Shown here piece by piece: positions 34,528 through 43,842 of a stretch of 64,000 nucleotides of DNA. The notes beneath the pieces were generated by a model, which was given only the letters and a program-made list of their open reading frames with translations, ran no database searches and was not told where the DNA came from. This DNA comes from Mumia sp. ZJ1417 (lineage in GTDB: Bacteria; Actinomycetota; Actinomycetes; Propionibacteriales; Nocardioidaceae), in assembly GCF_014127285.1 (NCBI RefSeq), contig NZ_CP059901.1, positions 1,550,001 through 1,614,000 on the forward strand, written 5' to 3'. Position 1 is the first letter of the stretch, and each line of letters begins with the position of its first letter. A program made the translations under genes and the position numbers.

Positions 34528-36443
34528 GCACGACCCGACTGACCGTCGCCCAGGCCCTCGTCCGGTTCTTGGAGGCGCAGCACGTCGAGCGCGACGGCGA
34601 AGAGAACGCGTTCTTCGCCGGCTGCTGGGGCATCTTCGGCCACGGCAACGTCGCCGGGATCGGCGAGGCCCTGCTCGAACGGGAGCTCTCCGGCGACCCG
34701 TCCCACCTGCGCTACCTGCAGGGCCGCAACGAGCAGGCGATGGTCCACGCGAGCGTCGCGTACGCCCGGCAGCGTGACCGCATGGCCGCCTTCGCGGTGA
34801 CGGCGTCGGTCGGACCGGGCGCGACCAACATGGTCACCGGTGCCGCGCTCGCGACGATCAACCGCCTGCCGGTGCTGCTCCTGCCGGGAGACGTCTTCGC
34901 GACCCGCGTCGCGAACCCGGTGCTGCAGGAGCTCGAGGACCCGACCAGCATGAAGGCCTCGGTGAACGACACCTTCCGACCCGTCTCGCGCTACTGGGAT
35001 CGCATCGAGCGCCCCGAGCAGCTCCCGTCCGCGCTGCTCGCCGCGATGCGGGTCCTTACCGACCCGGCCGACACCGGCGCGGTCACGCTGTGCCTGCCGC
35101 AGGACGTGCAGGCCGAGGCGTACGACTGGCCCGACGCGCTGTTCGAGCGGCGGGTCTGGCACATTGCGCGGCCGCTCCCCGAGCCGAGCCTCGTCGCGCA
35201 GGCGGCCGTGCTGATCCGCTCGGCGCAGCGCCCGCTCCTGGTCGCGGGCGGTGGCGTCCTCTACGCAGGTGCCGACGACGCGCTCCGTACGTTCGCCGAG
35301 GCGACCGGCATCCCAGTGGCGGAGACGCAGGCGGGCAAGGGCTCGCTCCCGTACGACCACCCGCAGGCGGTCGGCGCGATCGGGGCGACCGGGACGGAGG
35401 CCGCGGACGCGCTCGCGAACGAGGCCGACCTCGTCCTCGGTGTCGGGACGCGGTGGAGCGACTTCACCACCGCGTCGCGGACGGTGTTCGCCCACCCCGA
35501 CGTCCGGTTCGTCAACCTCAACGTCGCCGCCGTCGACGCGCACAAGCACGCCGGTCTCTCGCTGGTCGCGGACGCCCTTACCGGGCTGGAGGCGTTGACC
35601 GATGCGCTCTCGGGGTGGCGCGCACCCGCTGAGCACACCGCCGACGCGACCGAGCGGGCCCGCGCCTGGGACGCGGTCGTCGAGGAGGCGTACGGGCTCG
35701 ACCACGAGCCGCTGCTCGCCCAGTCGGCCGTGATCGGGGTCGTCAACGAGGGGACGGATCCGCGCGACGTGGTGGTGTGCGCGGCGGGCTCCATGCCGGG
35801 CGACTTGCACAAGCTGTGGCGTACGCGCGACCGCAAGGGTTACCACGTCGAGTACGGCTACTCGTGCATGGGATACGAGATCGCAGGCGGTCTCGGCGTC
35901 AAGCTGGCGGCCGACGACGCGGGCGATCCGCGCGATGTCGTCGTCATGGTCGGTGACGGCTCCTACCTCATGATGAGCACCGAGCTGGTCACCGCGGTCG
36001 CCGAGGATGTCAAGATCGTCGTCGTGCTCGTTCAGAACCACGGCTACGCGTCGATCGGTGCGCTCTCGGATTCGTTGGGCTCGCACCGGTTCGGCACGCG
36101 CTACCGCTACCGGACGCCGTCCGGGCTCGACGGCGGCCGCCTCCCGGTCGACCTGGCGGCGAACGCCGCGTCGCTCGGCGCGGACGTCATCTCCGCGAAG
36201 AGCCTCGACGACCTGCGTGCGGCCCTGCGCAGTGCCAAAGCCTCGACGCGGACCACCGTGATCCACGTCGAGACAGACCCGCTCGTCCCGGCACCGGACA
36301 GCCCGGCCTGGTGGGACGTGCCCGTCGCGGAGGTGTCGACCCTCGACGCGACCCGCGAGGCCCGCGCGACGTACGACGCGCACAAGCAGAACCAGCGTCA
36401 CCATCTCGAACCTCACAGAAATCAAGGAGATCGCCTGCCATGA
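34524..36443 (+). CDS. iolD: 3D-(3,5/4)-trihydroxycyclohexane-1,2-dione hydrolase
   Basis: IolD is a thiamine-diphosphate enzyme that opens the inositol-derived ring. The 639-residue length is normal. The TPP-activating Glu is in LQGRNEQAMVH near 70-80, and the TPP/Mg motif begins at VMVGDGSYLMMSTEL near 474-488. The ATG overlaps iolB by four bases and has a GGAGG site. It ends overlapping the binding-protein gene by four bases. Confidence 0.94.
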   Translation: MSTTRLTVAQALVRFLEAQHVERDGEENAFFAGCWGIFGHGNVAGIGEALLERELSGDPSHLRYLQGRNEQAMVHASVAYARQRDRMAAFAVTASVGPGATNMVTGAALATINRLPVLLLPGDVFATRVANPVLQELEDPTSMKASVNDTFRPVSRYWDRIERPEQLPSALLAAMRVLTDPADTGAVTLCLPQDVQAEAYDWPDALFERRVWHIARPLPEPSLVAQAAVLIRSAQRPLLVAGGGVLYAGADDALRTFAEATGIPVAETQAGKGSLPYDHPQAVGAIGATGTEAADALANEADLVLGVGTRWSDFTTASRTVFAHPDVRFVNLNVAAVDAHKHAGLSLVADALTGLEALTDALSGWRAPAEHTADATERARAWDAVVEEAYGLDHEPLLAQSAVIGVVNEGTDPRDVVVCAAGSMPGDLHKLWRTRDRKGYHVEYGYSCMGYEIAGGLGVKLAADDAGDPRDVVVMVGDGSYLMMSTELVTAVAEDVKIVVVLVQNHGYASIGALSDSLGSHRFGTRYRYRTPSGLDGGRLPVDLAANAASLGADVISAKSLDDLRAALRSAKASTRTTVIHVETDPLVPAPDSPAWWDVPVAEVSTLDATREARATYDAHKQNQRHHLEPHRNQGDRLP

Positions 36444-37402
36444 ACAGATTCAGACTCTTCGGAGTCGTCGCGGCTGCCACCCTCGCGCTGACCGCGTGCA
36501 GCGGGACGGGCCAGGACGACGACGGCGCCTCGGGCAACAAGGGGGACTTCACGTACGCCGTCATCACGCACTCCAGCGCGGGCGACGCGTTCTGGGACCG
36601 CGTCAAGTCCGGCACTGAGCAGGCCGGCGACGACTACGGCGTCACCGTGCAGTACGACAGCGACCCGGACCCGGCCGGCCAGTCGCAGAAGATCGACGGA
36701 GCGGTCGCCGACAAGGTCGACGGCATCGTCGTCTCGATGGCCAACCCTGACGGTCTGGAGACGAGCATCAAGGCGGCCGTCGCGGCCGGCATCCCGGTGG
36801 TGACGATCAACTCGGGCGTCGACCGTTTCCAGGAGTTCGGCGCGATCACCCACGTCGGCCAGAGCGAGACGATCGCCGGCCAGGCGGTGGGCCAGCGACT
36901 CAAGGACGAGGGCCTGTCCAACGTGGTCTGCGTGATCCAAGAGGCGGGCAACGTCGGCCTCGAGGAGCGCTGCAAGGCGGTGGGGGAGACCCTCGGCGGC
37001 AAGGTCGAGAACCTTCAGGTCGACGGCACCGACGACGCCGCCGTCCAGGCGAGCATCACGTCGAAGCTGCAGGCCGACTCCTCCATCGACGGCGTCCTCA
37101 CCCTCGGCGGCCAGTACGCGATCGACGCGGTCGGCGCCGTCGAGCAGGCGGGGAGCGCCGCGAAGGTCGCCACCTTCGACCTTTCCGAGGACGTGATCAC
37201 CAACGTCCAGGACGGCAAGATCCTCTTCGCCGTCGATCAGCAGCCGTACGTCCAGGGCTACCTCGGCGTGACGACGCTGTACCTGAAGGATCTCAACGGC
37301 AACGATGTCGGCGGTGGCCAGCCGGTCAACTCCGGACCCGCGTTCGTCACGCAGGAGAATGCCGACGACGTGCTCGAGTTCGCGAAGAACGGCACGCGCT
37401 GA
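36440..37402 (+). CDS. sugar ABC transporter substrate-binding lipoprotein, probably for inositol
   Basis: A 320-residue periplasmic-binding-protein type 1 lipoprotein with lipobox LTAC (Cys20) and a mature part FTYAVITHSSAGDAFWDRVKSG, in the ribose-binding-protein style; the QSQKIDGAVADKVDGIVVSM stretch is near 76-95. It would capture inositol outside the membrane. AAGGAGA lies nine bases before the ATG and it overlaps iolD by four bases. A stable hairpin follows, before the permease, which could raise its expression relative to the permease. Confidence 0.88.
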   Translation: MNRFRLFGVVAAATLALTACSGTGQDDDGASGNKGDFTYAVITHSSAGDAFWDRVKSGTEQAGDDYGVTVQYDSDPDPAGQSQKIDGAVADKVDGIVVSMANPDGLETSIKAAVAAGIPVVTINSGVDRFQEFGAITHVGQSETIAGQAVGQRLKDEGLSNVVCVIQEAGNVGLEERCKAVGETLGGKVENLQVDGTDDAAVQASITSKLQADSSIDGVLTLGGQYAIDAVGAVEQAGSAAKVATFDLSEDVITNVQDGKILFAVDQQPYVQGYLGVTTLYLKDLNGNDVGGGQPVNSGPAFVTQENADDVLEFAKNGTR

Positions 37403-37409
37403 CGTGCCC

Positions 37410-37443
37410 GGTGGGGCCCCGGTCGGGGGAACGGGGCCCCACC
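37410..37443 (+). terminator. 12-bp hairpin between binding-protein and permease genes
   Basis: Perfect arms 37410-37421 and 37432-37443 with a ten-base loop lie in the only gap of the operon (73 bases). With no T-run it may act as a partial terminator or mRNA 3'-end protector, giving more binding protein than permease. Confidence 0.65.
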
Positions 37444-37475
37444 ACCCCCGCAGCCACCGCGACAGGAGAAGGACG

Positions 37476-38513
37476 ATGGCGACAGCTACCGCACAACCAG
37501 ACGAACGGCTCGCCACGACAGGTCCGGTGGCGCGGCTCCTCAAACGCCCTGAGATCGGCGCGCTCATCGCCGCGCTCGTGGTGTTCCTCTTCTTCGCGCT
37601 AACGACGGAGACTTTCGCCACCCCCGCAGGAGCCAGCACGTGGCTCCAGACGTCGTCGACGATCGGCATCATGGCGGTCGCCGTCGCGCTGCTGATGATC
37701 GGTGGCGAGTTCGACCTCTCGGCCGGCGTCATGACGGGCTTCACAGGGCTCACGGTCGGGGTTCTCACCACGCACTGGGGGCTGAACATCTGGGTCGCGA
37801 TCGTGGTGGCCCTGGTCCTCGCGCTGGCGGTGGGCGCCCTCAACGGCTTCATGGTGATGAAGACCGGCCTGCCGAGCTTCATCGTCACGCTCGGCACGTT
37901 CTTCGTGCTCCAAGGCATCGACCTCGCGCTCGTGAAGCTGATCATCGGACAGGTCGCGATCCAGGGGATGTCCAACGTCCCCTTCTACGCCCAGCCGCAG
38001 AAGATCTTCGGGTCGACCTTCTCCGTGGGCGGCGCCACCATCCACGTCTCGGTGCTCTGGTGGATCGCGGTCACGATCATCGCGTCGTGGGTGCTCATGC
38101 GGACCCGCGCAGGCAACTGGATCTTTGCGGTCGGGGGAGCACAGTCCGCCTCGCGCCAGGTCGGCGTGCCGGTGTTCCGGACCAAGATCGGGCTGTTCAT
38201 GACCACTGCCTTCGCCGGCTGGCTGGTCGGGATGCTGGTCCTGTTCCGGACGTCGACCGTGCAGAGCAACACGGGCATCGGCCAGGAGTTCATCTACATC
38301 ATCTGCGCGGTCGTCGGCGGATGCCTGCTCACCGGCGGGTACGGATCGGCGATCGGCGCCGCCCTAGGGGCCCTCATCTACGGGATGGTCAACCAGGGCA
38401 TCCCGTACTCCGGCTGGGACAGCAACTGGCTGAAGGCGGTCCTCGGCGTGATGCTCCTGGGGGCGTGCCTGATCAACAACTGGGTTCGCAAGAGGGCGGA
38501 GAACGCACGATGA
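37476..38513 (+). CDS. sugar ABC transporter permease (inositol)
   Basis: A 345-residue permease of the RbsC/XylH type with about ten hydrophobic segments and the motif region [13 protein letters not shown] near 73-85, typical of ribose-type permeases. It would form the membrane channel with the neighbouring ATPase. The ATG follows GGAGAAGG by four to six bases. It overlaps the ATPase gene by four bases. Confidence 0.9.
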   Translation: MATATAQPDERLATTGPVARLLKRPEIGALIAALVVFLFFALTTETFATPAGASTWLQTSSTIGIMAVAVALLMIGGEFDLSAGVMTGFTGLTVGVLTTHWGLNIWVAIVVALVLALAVGALNGFMVMKTGLPSFIVTLGTFFVLQGIDLALVKLIIGQVAIQGMSNVPFYAQPQKIFGSTFSVGGATIHVSVLWWIAVTIIASWVLMRTRAGNWIFAVGGAQSASRQVGVPVFRTKIGLFMTTAFAGWLVGMLVLFRTSTVQSNTGIGQEFIYIICAVVGGCLLTGGYGSAIGAALGALIYGMVNQGIPYSGWDSNWLKAVLGVMLLGACLINNWVRKRAENAR

Positions 38514-39448
38514 GCAGCGCGGGCAAGCAGCAGGAGAGCACGAGCGTCACCACGAGCGCGCCGCCCCCTCCCGGGACGACGATCATCGAGGTCCGCGACA
38601 TCGGCAAGCACTACGGCAACATCAACGCGTTGAGCGACGTCTCGACGACCGTGAAGGCCGGTGAGGTGACATGCGTCCTCGGCGACAACGGCGCGGGCAA
38701 GTCGACGTTCATCAAGATCCTCGCCGGAGCGCACGAGCACTCCGAGGGGACGCTTCTCGTCGACGGCATCGCGCGCCAGTTCGCGAGCCCGCGCGCTGCG
38801 CTCGCCCTCGGCATCGCGACGGTCTACCAGGACCTGGCGGTCGTGCCGTTGATGCCGGTGTGGCGCAACTTCTTCCTCGGGTCGGAGCCGACGAAGGGGG
38901 TGGGCCCTCTGAGGCGGCTCGACATCGACCTCATGAAGCGCACCACCAAGAAGGAGCTCGCCGACATGGGCATCGACCTGCGCGATGTCGATCAGCCCAT
39001 CGGCACGCTGTCCGGCGGCGAGCGTCAGTGCGTCGCCATCGCCCGGGCGGTCTACTTCGGGGCGCGGGTGCTGATCCTCGACGAGCCCACCGCCGCCCTC
39101 GGCGTGAAGCAGTCCGGCGTGGTCCTCAAGTACATCGCGAAGGCCCGTGAGCGCGGCCTCGGCGTCGTGTTCATCACGCACAACCCGCACCACGCGTACC
39201 CGGTCGGAGACCGATTCGTCCTGCTGCGCCGCGGACGCAGCATGGGTGACTTCCCGAAGTCTGAGATGACGCTCGACGAGCTGACCGCGATGATGGCCGG
39301 CGGCGCCGAGCTGGAGGCGCTGGGCCACGAGCTGAGCCGCGACCTCGGTGCCGACTCGGCGATCGCGCAGGAACTGGTCGCCGATGCCGCCGGGGTCGAG
39401 GCGGCGATCGACACCCCCACCGAGCCGGAAGGGCGTACGCGCGCATGA
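38510..39448 (+). CDS. sugar ABC transporter ATP-binding protein (inositol)
   Basis: A 312-residue single ABC domain, unlike the doubled RbsA type: Walker [10 protein letters not shown] at 58-66, signature LSGGERQ at 167-173, Walker B VLILDEP at 187-193 and the H-loop ITHN near 219-222. The C-terminal 50 residues are an Ala/Glu-rich extension. One copy must dimerise to drive import. It overlaps both the permease and the first Gfo/Idh/MocA gene by four bases. Confidence 0.93.
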   Translation: MSSAGKQQESTSVTTSAPPPPGTTIIEVRDIGKHYGNINALSDVSTTVKAGEVTCVLGDNGAGKSTFIKILAGAHEHSEGTLLVDGIARQFASPRAALALGIATVYQDLAVVPLMPVWRNFFLGSEPTKGVGPLRRLDIDLMKRTTKKELADMGIDLRDVDQPIGTLSGGERQCVAIARAVYFGARVLILDEPTAALGVKQSGVVLKYIAKARERGLGVVFITHNPHHAYPVGDRFVLLRRGRSMGDFPKSEMTLDELTAMMAGGAELEALGHELSRDLGADSAIAQELVADAAGVEAAIDTPTEPEGRTRA

Positions 39449-40599
39449 CGCACGACCTGCGGGTGGCGGTGGTCGGGTTCGGGTGGATGGGCCAGGCCCA
39501 CGCCCGCGCCTACGCGCGGCTCCTCCACCACTACCCGGACGCGCCGCGGCGGCCACGCCTCGTGGCAGTGGCCGACACCGCCGACGACGACCGGCTCGCA
39601 CGCGCCGCTGCCGCATACGGGTTCGAGCGGACCTACGCCGACTGGCGCGACCTCCTCGAGCGCGAGGACGTCGACGTCGTGTCGGTGACGGGGCCGAACG
39701 ACATCCACGCCGAGGTCGGTGTGGCCGTCGCCGAGGCAGGCAAGCACCTCTGGATCGAGAAGCCGGCCGGACGGAGCGCCGACGAGACCCGCGCGATCGG
39801 CGCGGCGGTGGACGCGGCCGGCGTGCAGTCGGCGGTCGGGTTCAACTACCGCAACGCGCCGGCGGTCGAACGTGCCAAGGAGCTCGTCGAATCGGGCCGG
39901 CTCGGCACGCTGACGCACGTCGACGTCCGCTTCGTCTCCGACTACGCCGCGCACCCGCAGGGCGCGCTCACCTGGCGCTTCCAGGACGCGTACGCCGGCT
40001 CCGGTGTCCTCGGCGACCTCGTCAGCCACGCGACGGACCTGGCCCGCTTCGTCGTCGGCGACATCGCCGAGCTCGTCGCCGACGATGCGCGGTTCATCCC
40101 TCAGCGTCCGCCCTCGGTCGGGGCGGCGTCGCACTTCGCGCGCGGCGGCGAGGGGCCGCTCGTCGACGTCGAGAACGAGGACTACGTGGGCGCGCTGCTC
40201 CGCTTCGCCGGCGGCGCGCGCGGGACGCTCTCGTCGAGCCGCGCGTCGGTGGGCGAGCAGTGCACGTACGGCATCGAGGTGCACGGCACGAAGGGCGCGC
40301 TCGCCTGGGACTTCCGCCGGATCGGCGAGCTCCGGGTGTGCCTCGACCAGGACTACCAGGACGCCTCGTACGCGACCTGGTTCGTGAGGCCGGGCGACGG
40401 TGAGCTCGGCGCCTTCCAGCCCGGCGCCGGCATCGCGATGGGCTACGACGACCTCAAGGTGATCGAGGCCGAGCGCCTCGTACGGTCGATCGCCGACGGC
40501 AAGCCGCACGGTGCGACGATCCACGACGCGGTCGTCGCTGCGCAGACGATCGACGCCATGCGTGCGTCGCTCGCAGAGCGCCGGTGGGTGACACTGTGA
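39445..40599 (+). CDS. Gfo/Idh/MocA family oxidoreductase, first of three
   Basis: A 384-residue NAD(P)-dependent sugar dehydrogenase. It has the Rossmann motif [13 protein letters not shown] near 11-23, the [12 protein letters not shown] stretch with the catalytic-site Lys near 108, and a [13 protein letters not shown] segment near 190-202 with the His. It is the longest of the three and least like classical IolG. It may oxidise scyllo- or another inositol, or an inositol derivative. It overlaps both neighbours by four bases. Confidence 0.88.
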   Translation: MTHDLRVAVVGFGWMGQAHARAYARLLHHYPDAPRRPRLVAVADTADDDRLARAAAAYGFERTYADWRDLLEREDVDVVSVTGPNDIHAEVGVAVAEAGKHLWIEKPAGRSADETRAIGAAVDAAGVQSAVGFNYRNAPAVERAKELVESGRLGTLTHVDVRFVSDYAAHPQGALTWRFQDAYAGSGVLGDLVSHATDLARFVVGDIAELVADDARFIPQRPPSVGAASHFARGGEGPLVDVENEDYVGALLRFAGGARGTLSSSRASVGEQCTYGIEVHGTKGALAWDFRRIGELRVCLDQDYQDASYATWFVRPGDGELGAFQPGAGIAMGYDDLKVIEAERLVRSIADGKPHGATIHDAVVAAQTIDAMRASLAERRWVTL

Positions 40600-41603
40600 C
40601 GGCCGCGCTGCGGGTCGGGGTCGTCGGTGCAGGGGCGATGGGCGCCGACCACGTCCGTACTCTGACGACGGCCGTTCCCGGCACCGCCGTGACGAGGGTC
40701 TACGACCGCGACACCGCGCGAGCCGAGCAGCTGGCGCAGCCGGCTGGCGGCGAGGTCGCGGCGTCGGCCGAGGAGCTGATCGGGTCCGACGAGGTCGACG
40801 CCGTCATCATCGCCTCGCCGGACATGACCCACGCCGACCTCGCCGTGGCCTGCATCTCCGCGGGCAAGCCCGTGCTGTGCGAGAAGCCGCTGGCCGTCAC
40901 CGCGCAGGACGCGCTCCGCGTCGTCGAGGCCGAGGTCGCTGGGGGCCGACGGCTGGTCCAGGTCGGCTTCATGCGCCGGTACGACCCCGGCTACGCGCGG
41001 TTGAAGGAGACGGTGACCTCTGGCGTGCTCGGCGACGTGCGGGTCGTGCACAACGTGCACCGCAACGCCTCCAGCGCCACGAGCGCGACCGGACCCGGCA
41101 TCATCACCGGGTCGATGATCCATGAGCTCGACACGGTCGCCTGGCTGCTCGACGACGAGATCGTCGGCATCCGGGTCGAGTCGCCGGTGCGCGACGGGCT
41201 CCCCGACCCCCAGCTCGCGACGCTGGAGATGGCCGGGGGAGCGCTCGCGACGGTCGAGGTCTTCGTCAACGCCGGCTACGGGTACGACGTCCGCTGCGAG
41301 GTCGTCGGCACGACCGGCACGGCCTCCCTCGTCCCGACCCCCGCGGTCAGCACGAGGATCGCCGGCGTCGAGGGCGTCGAGGTCGCGCGCGACTTCGTGG
41401 TCCACTTCGCCGACGCCTACCGGCACGAGCTGGCGGCGTGGGCCCGTGCCGCGTGCGCCGGCGGGGTCGACGGTCCGACCGCGTGGGACGGCTATCTCGC
41501 GAACGTCGTCGCCGAGGCCGGGGTCGCCGCGCTCCTCGGCGGCAGCCGCCAGGCCGTGGTCAGCGCGACGCGCCCCGACCTGTACGCCCGGGGCGAGCGA
41601 TGA
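40596..41603 (+). CDS. Gfo/Idh/MocA family oxidoreductase, second of three (inositol dehydrogenase-like)
   Basis: A 335-residue oxidoreductase with GAGAMGADHVRT near 10-21, VLCEKPLAVTAQD near 90-102 (Lys94 region) and SMIHELDTVAWLL near 170-182, an arrangement shared with myo-inositol 2-dehydrogenases. The GTG at 40596 overlaps the preceding stop (GTGA); an earlier GTG at 40584 is in frame but less likely. It probably oxidises myo- or a related inositol. Confidence 0.88.
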   Translation: MTAALRVGVVGAGAMGADHVRTLTTAVPGTAVTRVYDRDTARAEQLAQPAGGEVAASAEELIGSDEVDAVIIASPDMTHADLAVACISAGKPVLCEKPLAVTAQDALRVVEAEVAGGRRLVQVGFMRRYDPGYARLKETVTSGVLGDVRVVHNVHRNASSATSATGPGIITGSMIHELDTVAWLLDDEIVGIRVESPVRDGLPDPQLATLEMAGGALATVEVFVNAGYGYDVRCEVVGTTGTASLVPTPAVSTRIAGVEGVEVARDFVVHFADAYRHELAAWARAACAGGVDGPTAWDGYLANVVAEAGVAALLGGSRQAVVSATRPDLYARGER

Positions 41604-42619
41604 GCGCGGTCCGCATCGGGCTGATCGGTGCCGGACGGATCGGAGCGGCCCACGCCGAGACCCTCGCCCGCAGGGTCCACGGGGCCGATCTCGTCGCCGT
41701 GGCCGACCCGCGTCCCGGCGTTGCGGCGGCACTGGCCGAGTCGCTCGGCGCACGGGCCGAGACCTCCGCGGAGGCCGTGATCGGCGCCGACGACGTCGAT
41801 GCGGTCGTGATCGCGGCGTCGTCGACCGCGCACACGGCCCTCGTGGTCGCCGCCGCGCAGGCCGGCAAGCACGTGTTCTGCGAGAAGCCGGCGGGCATGA
41901 CGCTCGCCGAGATCGACCAGGGGCTCGCGGCGACGGCTGCGGCGGGCGTGGTGTTCCAGGTCGGGTTCAACCGGCGCTTCGCCCGCGACTTCCGTGCCGC
42001 TCACGAGGCGATCGGCGACGGCGCGATCGGCAGTGTGCGGATGATGCGGTCGCTCACCCGCGACCCCGGGGACGGCCCGGCCGACCCCGGTGCGGTGCCG
42101 CCGTGGACGATCTTCACCCAGACGCTCATCCACGACTTCGACACGCTGAACTGGCTCAACCCCGGCGCGCGCGCCGTCGACGTGCTCGCGACGGCAGACG
42201 CGCTGGTGGCGCCCGACTTCAAGGCCTCCGGGCTGCTGGACTCCGCTGTCGTGGTGATCCGCTACGACAACGGAGCGATCGCCACCGCCGAGGCGAGCTT
42301 CGCCGCGGCGTACGGCTACGACGTACGGGGCGAAGTCCTGGGCTCGGCGGGCATGGTAACTGCGGGCGACGGCGCCTCGTCGTCGATGCGGCTGCACGTC
42401 GCGTCCGGGCGCCTGGCCGGTACGGCGCGCGGTGACGTCGAGCTGCTCGGCGACGCGTACGCGGCCGAGCTCGCCGAGTTCGTCGCCGCGGTGCAGGAGG
42501 GGAGGGCCCCGTACGTCACCGGGGCCGACGCGCGCGCCGCCCTCGCGATCGCGCAGGCGTGCATCGCGTCGATGCGCTCCGACGCTCGCGTCGAGGTCGA
42601 CAAGGGGCTCCCGGCGTGA
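41600..42619 (+). CDS. iolG: inositol 2-dehydrogenase (Gfo/Idh/MocA), third of three
   Basis: Of the three oxidoreductases this best fits IolG, which oxidises myo-inositol to 2-keto-myo-inositol. The 339-residue protein shows GAGRIGAAHAETL near 10-22, VFCEKPAGMTLAE near 93-105 and TQTLIHDFDTLNWL near 172-185, the HD pair expected for the catalytic dyad. It overlaps the genes on both sides by four bases. Substrate assignment among the three paralogues is inference. Confidence 0.83.
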   Translation: MSAVRIGLIGAGRIGAAHAETLARRVHGADLVAVADPRPGVAAALAESLGARAETSAEAVIGADDVDAVVIAASSTAHTALVVAAAQAGKHVFCEKPAGMTLAEIDQGLAATAAAGVVFQVGFNRRFARDFRAAHEAIGDGAIGSVRMMRSLTRDPGDGPADPGAVPPWTIFTQTLIHDFDTLNWLNPGARAVDVLATADALVAPDFKASGLLDSAVVVIRYDNGAIATAEASFAAAYGYDVRGEVLGSAGMVTAGDGASSSMRLHVASGRLAGTARGDVELLGDAYAAELAEFVAAVQEGRAPYVTGADARAALAIAQACIASMRSDARVEVDKGLPA

Positions 42620-43395
42620 CCTTCACCCTCGCCGTCTGCTCGGAGATGGTCTATCTCGACCTGCCCCACCTCGAGCGGGTGCGCACGATCCACGACGCCG
42701 GGTTCGCGGTCGAGATCTGGGACTGGACGAGCAAAGACGCGGCCCTGCTCGCCGGCACCGGCGCACGCTTCACGTCGATGACCGGCTACGTGAGCGGCGA
42801 CCTGGTCACGCCCGACGGCGCCGACGAGCTGCTGCGTACGGCGGCCGAGTCGATCCCGTTCGCGCACGCGATCGGCTGTCCCACGCTCAACATCCACGGC
42901 ACCGGCCTCGGCGACGGAGGCATCCCCGTACGCCCGGTCGAGGTCGTCACCGGCGAGATGTGGCTGTCGGCGCTGCGCACGCTCGAGCGGGTCGCCGCGC
43001 TCGCCGAGCGCGAGGGCGTGACGTACGTGCTCGAGAACCTCAACACCGAGGTCGACCACCCGGGCACGCCGTTCGGCCGGGCCGCAGACACGCTCGCGCT
43101 GGTGCGGGCCGTTGGCAGCGACCACCTCAAGATGAACCTCGACCTCTACCACGCACAGATCGGCGAGGGGAATCTCGTCGAGCTCGTCCGCAGGGCGGCC
43201 CCGTACGTCGGTGAGGTGCAGGTCGCCGACGTGCCGGGCCGCTGCGAGCCCGGCACCGGCGAGGTCCGGTGGTCGTACGTCGCCCAGGAGCTGGCCGCCA
43301 CGGGCTACGACGGCGTGGTCGCCCTGGAAGCCTGGGCCTCAGGCGGCTCCGACCTCGCGCTCGAGCGCTTTCGTGAGGCGTTCACGGTGGAGTGA
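42616..43395 (+). CDS. TIM-barrel sugar isomerase (hydroxypyruvate isomerase/IolH-IolI-like)
   Basis: A 259-residue xylose-isomerase-like TIM barrel starting FTLAVCSEMVYLDLP. Metal-site stretches are VLENLNTEVDHPG near 138-150 and LKMNLDLYHAQIGEG near 171-185, and EVQVADVPGRCEPGTG near 202-217, all as in the hydroxypyruvate isomerase family. In this setting an inosose isomerase (IolI-like) or IolH-type role is likely. GTG start with a four-base overlap. It ends the operon, three bases from the stop of the convergent next gene, so no separate terminator fits between. Confidence 0.8.
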   Translation: MTFTLAVCSEMVYLDLPHLERVRTIHDAGFAVEIWDWTSKDAALLAGTGARFTSMTGYVSGDLVTPDGADELLRTAAESIPFAHAIGCPTLNIHGTGLGDGGIPVRPVEVVTGEMWLSALRTLERVAALAEREGVTYVLENLNTEVDHPGTPFGRAADTLALVRAVGSDHLKMNLDLYHAQIGEGNLVELVRRAAPYVGEVQVADVPGRCEPGTGEVRWSYVAQELAATGYDGVVALEAWASGGSDLALERFREAFTVE

Positions 43396-43398
43396 GGG

Positions 43399-43842
43399 TC
43401 AGAGGACAGCGCCGTGGTCGGGGTCGTCACCGCGATTGTGGTCGCCACGGCGTACGAGCAGCACGAGCAGGCCCGCCACGAACGCCACGACCGCGGCGCC
43501 CGGGATGACGCCGGGGACCGGGGCGCCGACGACCGCGAGCACGAACAGCAGCGCCGGCCCGCCGATCAGCCCCGCCCACGCGGCGCGGGTCCAGCGGTCG
43601 CCCGGCGGCAACGGCTCGGGCTCCGGCGGCACGAAGTCGCCGTCCTGCCAGGCGTCGTCATCCTCCTCGTCCGGCAGCGGGTCGGACCAGCGCGGCTGGA
43701 ACACCTCCTGCGCGCCCGCCGGTGGCGCCAGCGCGTTGGTCGCGCTCGTGTCGGGTGGGTCCTCGTCGGCGTCGGGGAGCGAGAGCTCCAGACCTGCCAC
43801 GATCCGCTCGAACTCCTCGTCGTCGGAGGTCGATCCGCTCAT
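43399..43842 (-). CDS. hypothetical actinobacterial membrane protein
   Basis: A 147-residue protein with an acidic, Pro-rich cytoplasmic N-terminal half (about 1-82) and two membrane helices (about 87-106 and 110-131) ending in a charged tail. Function is unknown. It overlaps the end of the esterase gene by four bases, so the two are expressed together, esterase first. Confidence 0.75.
   Translation of the reverse strand: MSGSTSDDEEFERIVAGLELSLPDADEDPPDTSATNALAPPAGAQEVFQPRWSDPLPDEEDDDAWQDGDFVPPEPEPLPPGDRWTRAAWAGLIGGPALLFVLAVVGAPVPGVIPGAAVVAFVAGLLVLLVRRGDHNRGDDPDHGAVL

Noticed and set aside
34392-36425. A 677-codon - strand frame opposite iolD
   Set aside because: Antisense to a complete IolD with TPP motifs and operon overlaps; no domain signal in the opposite frame.
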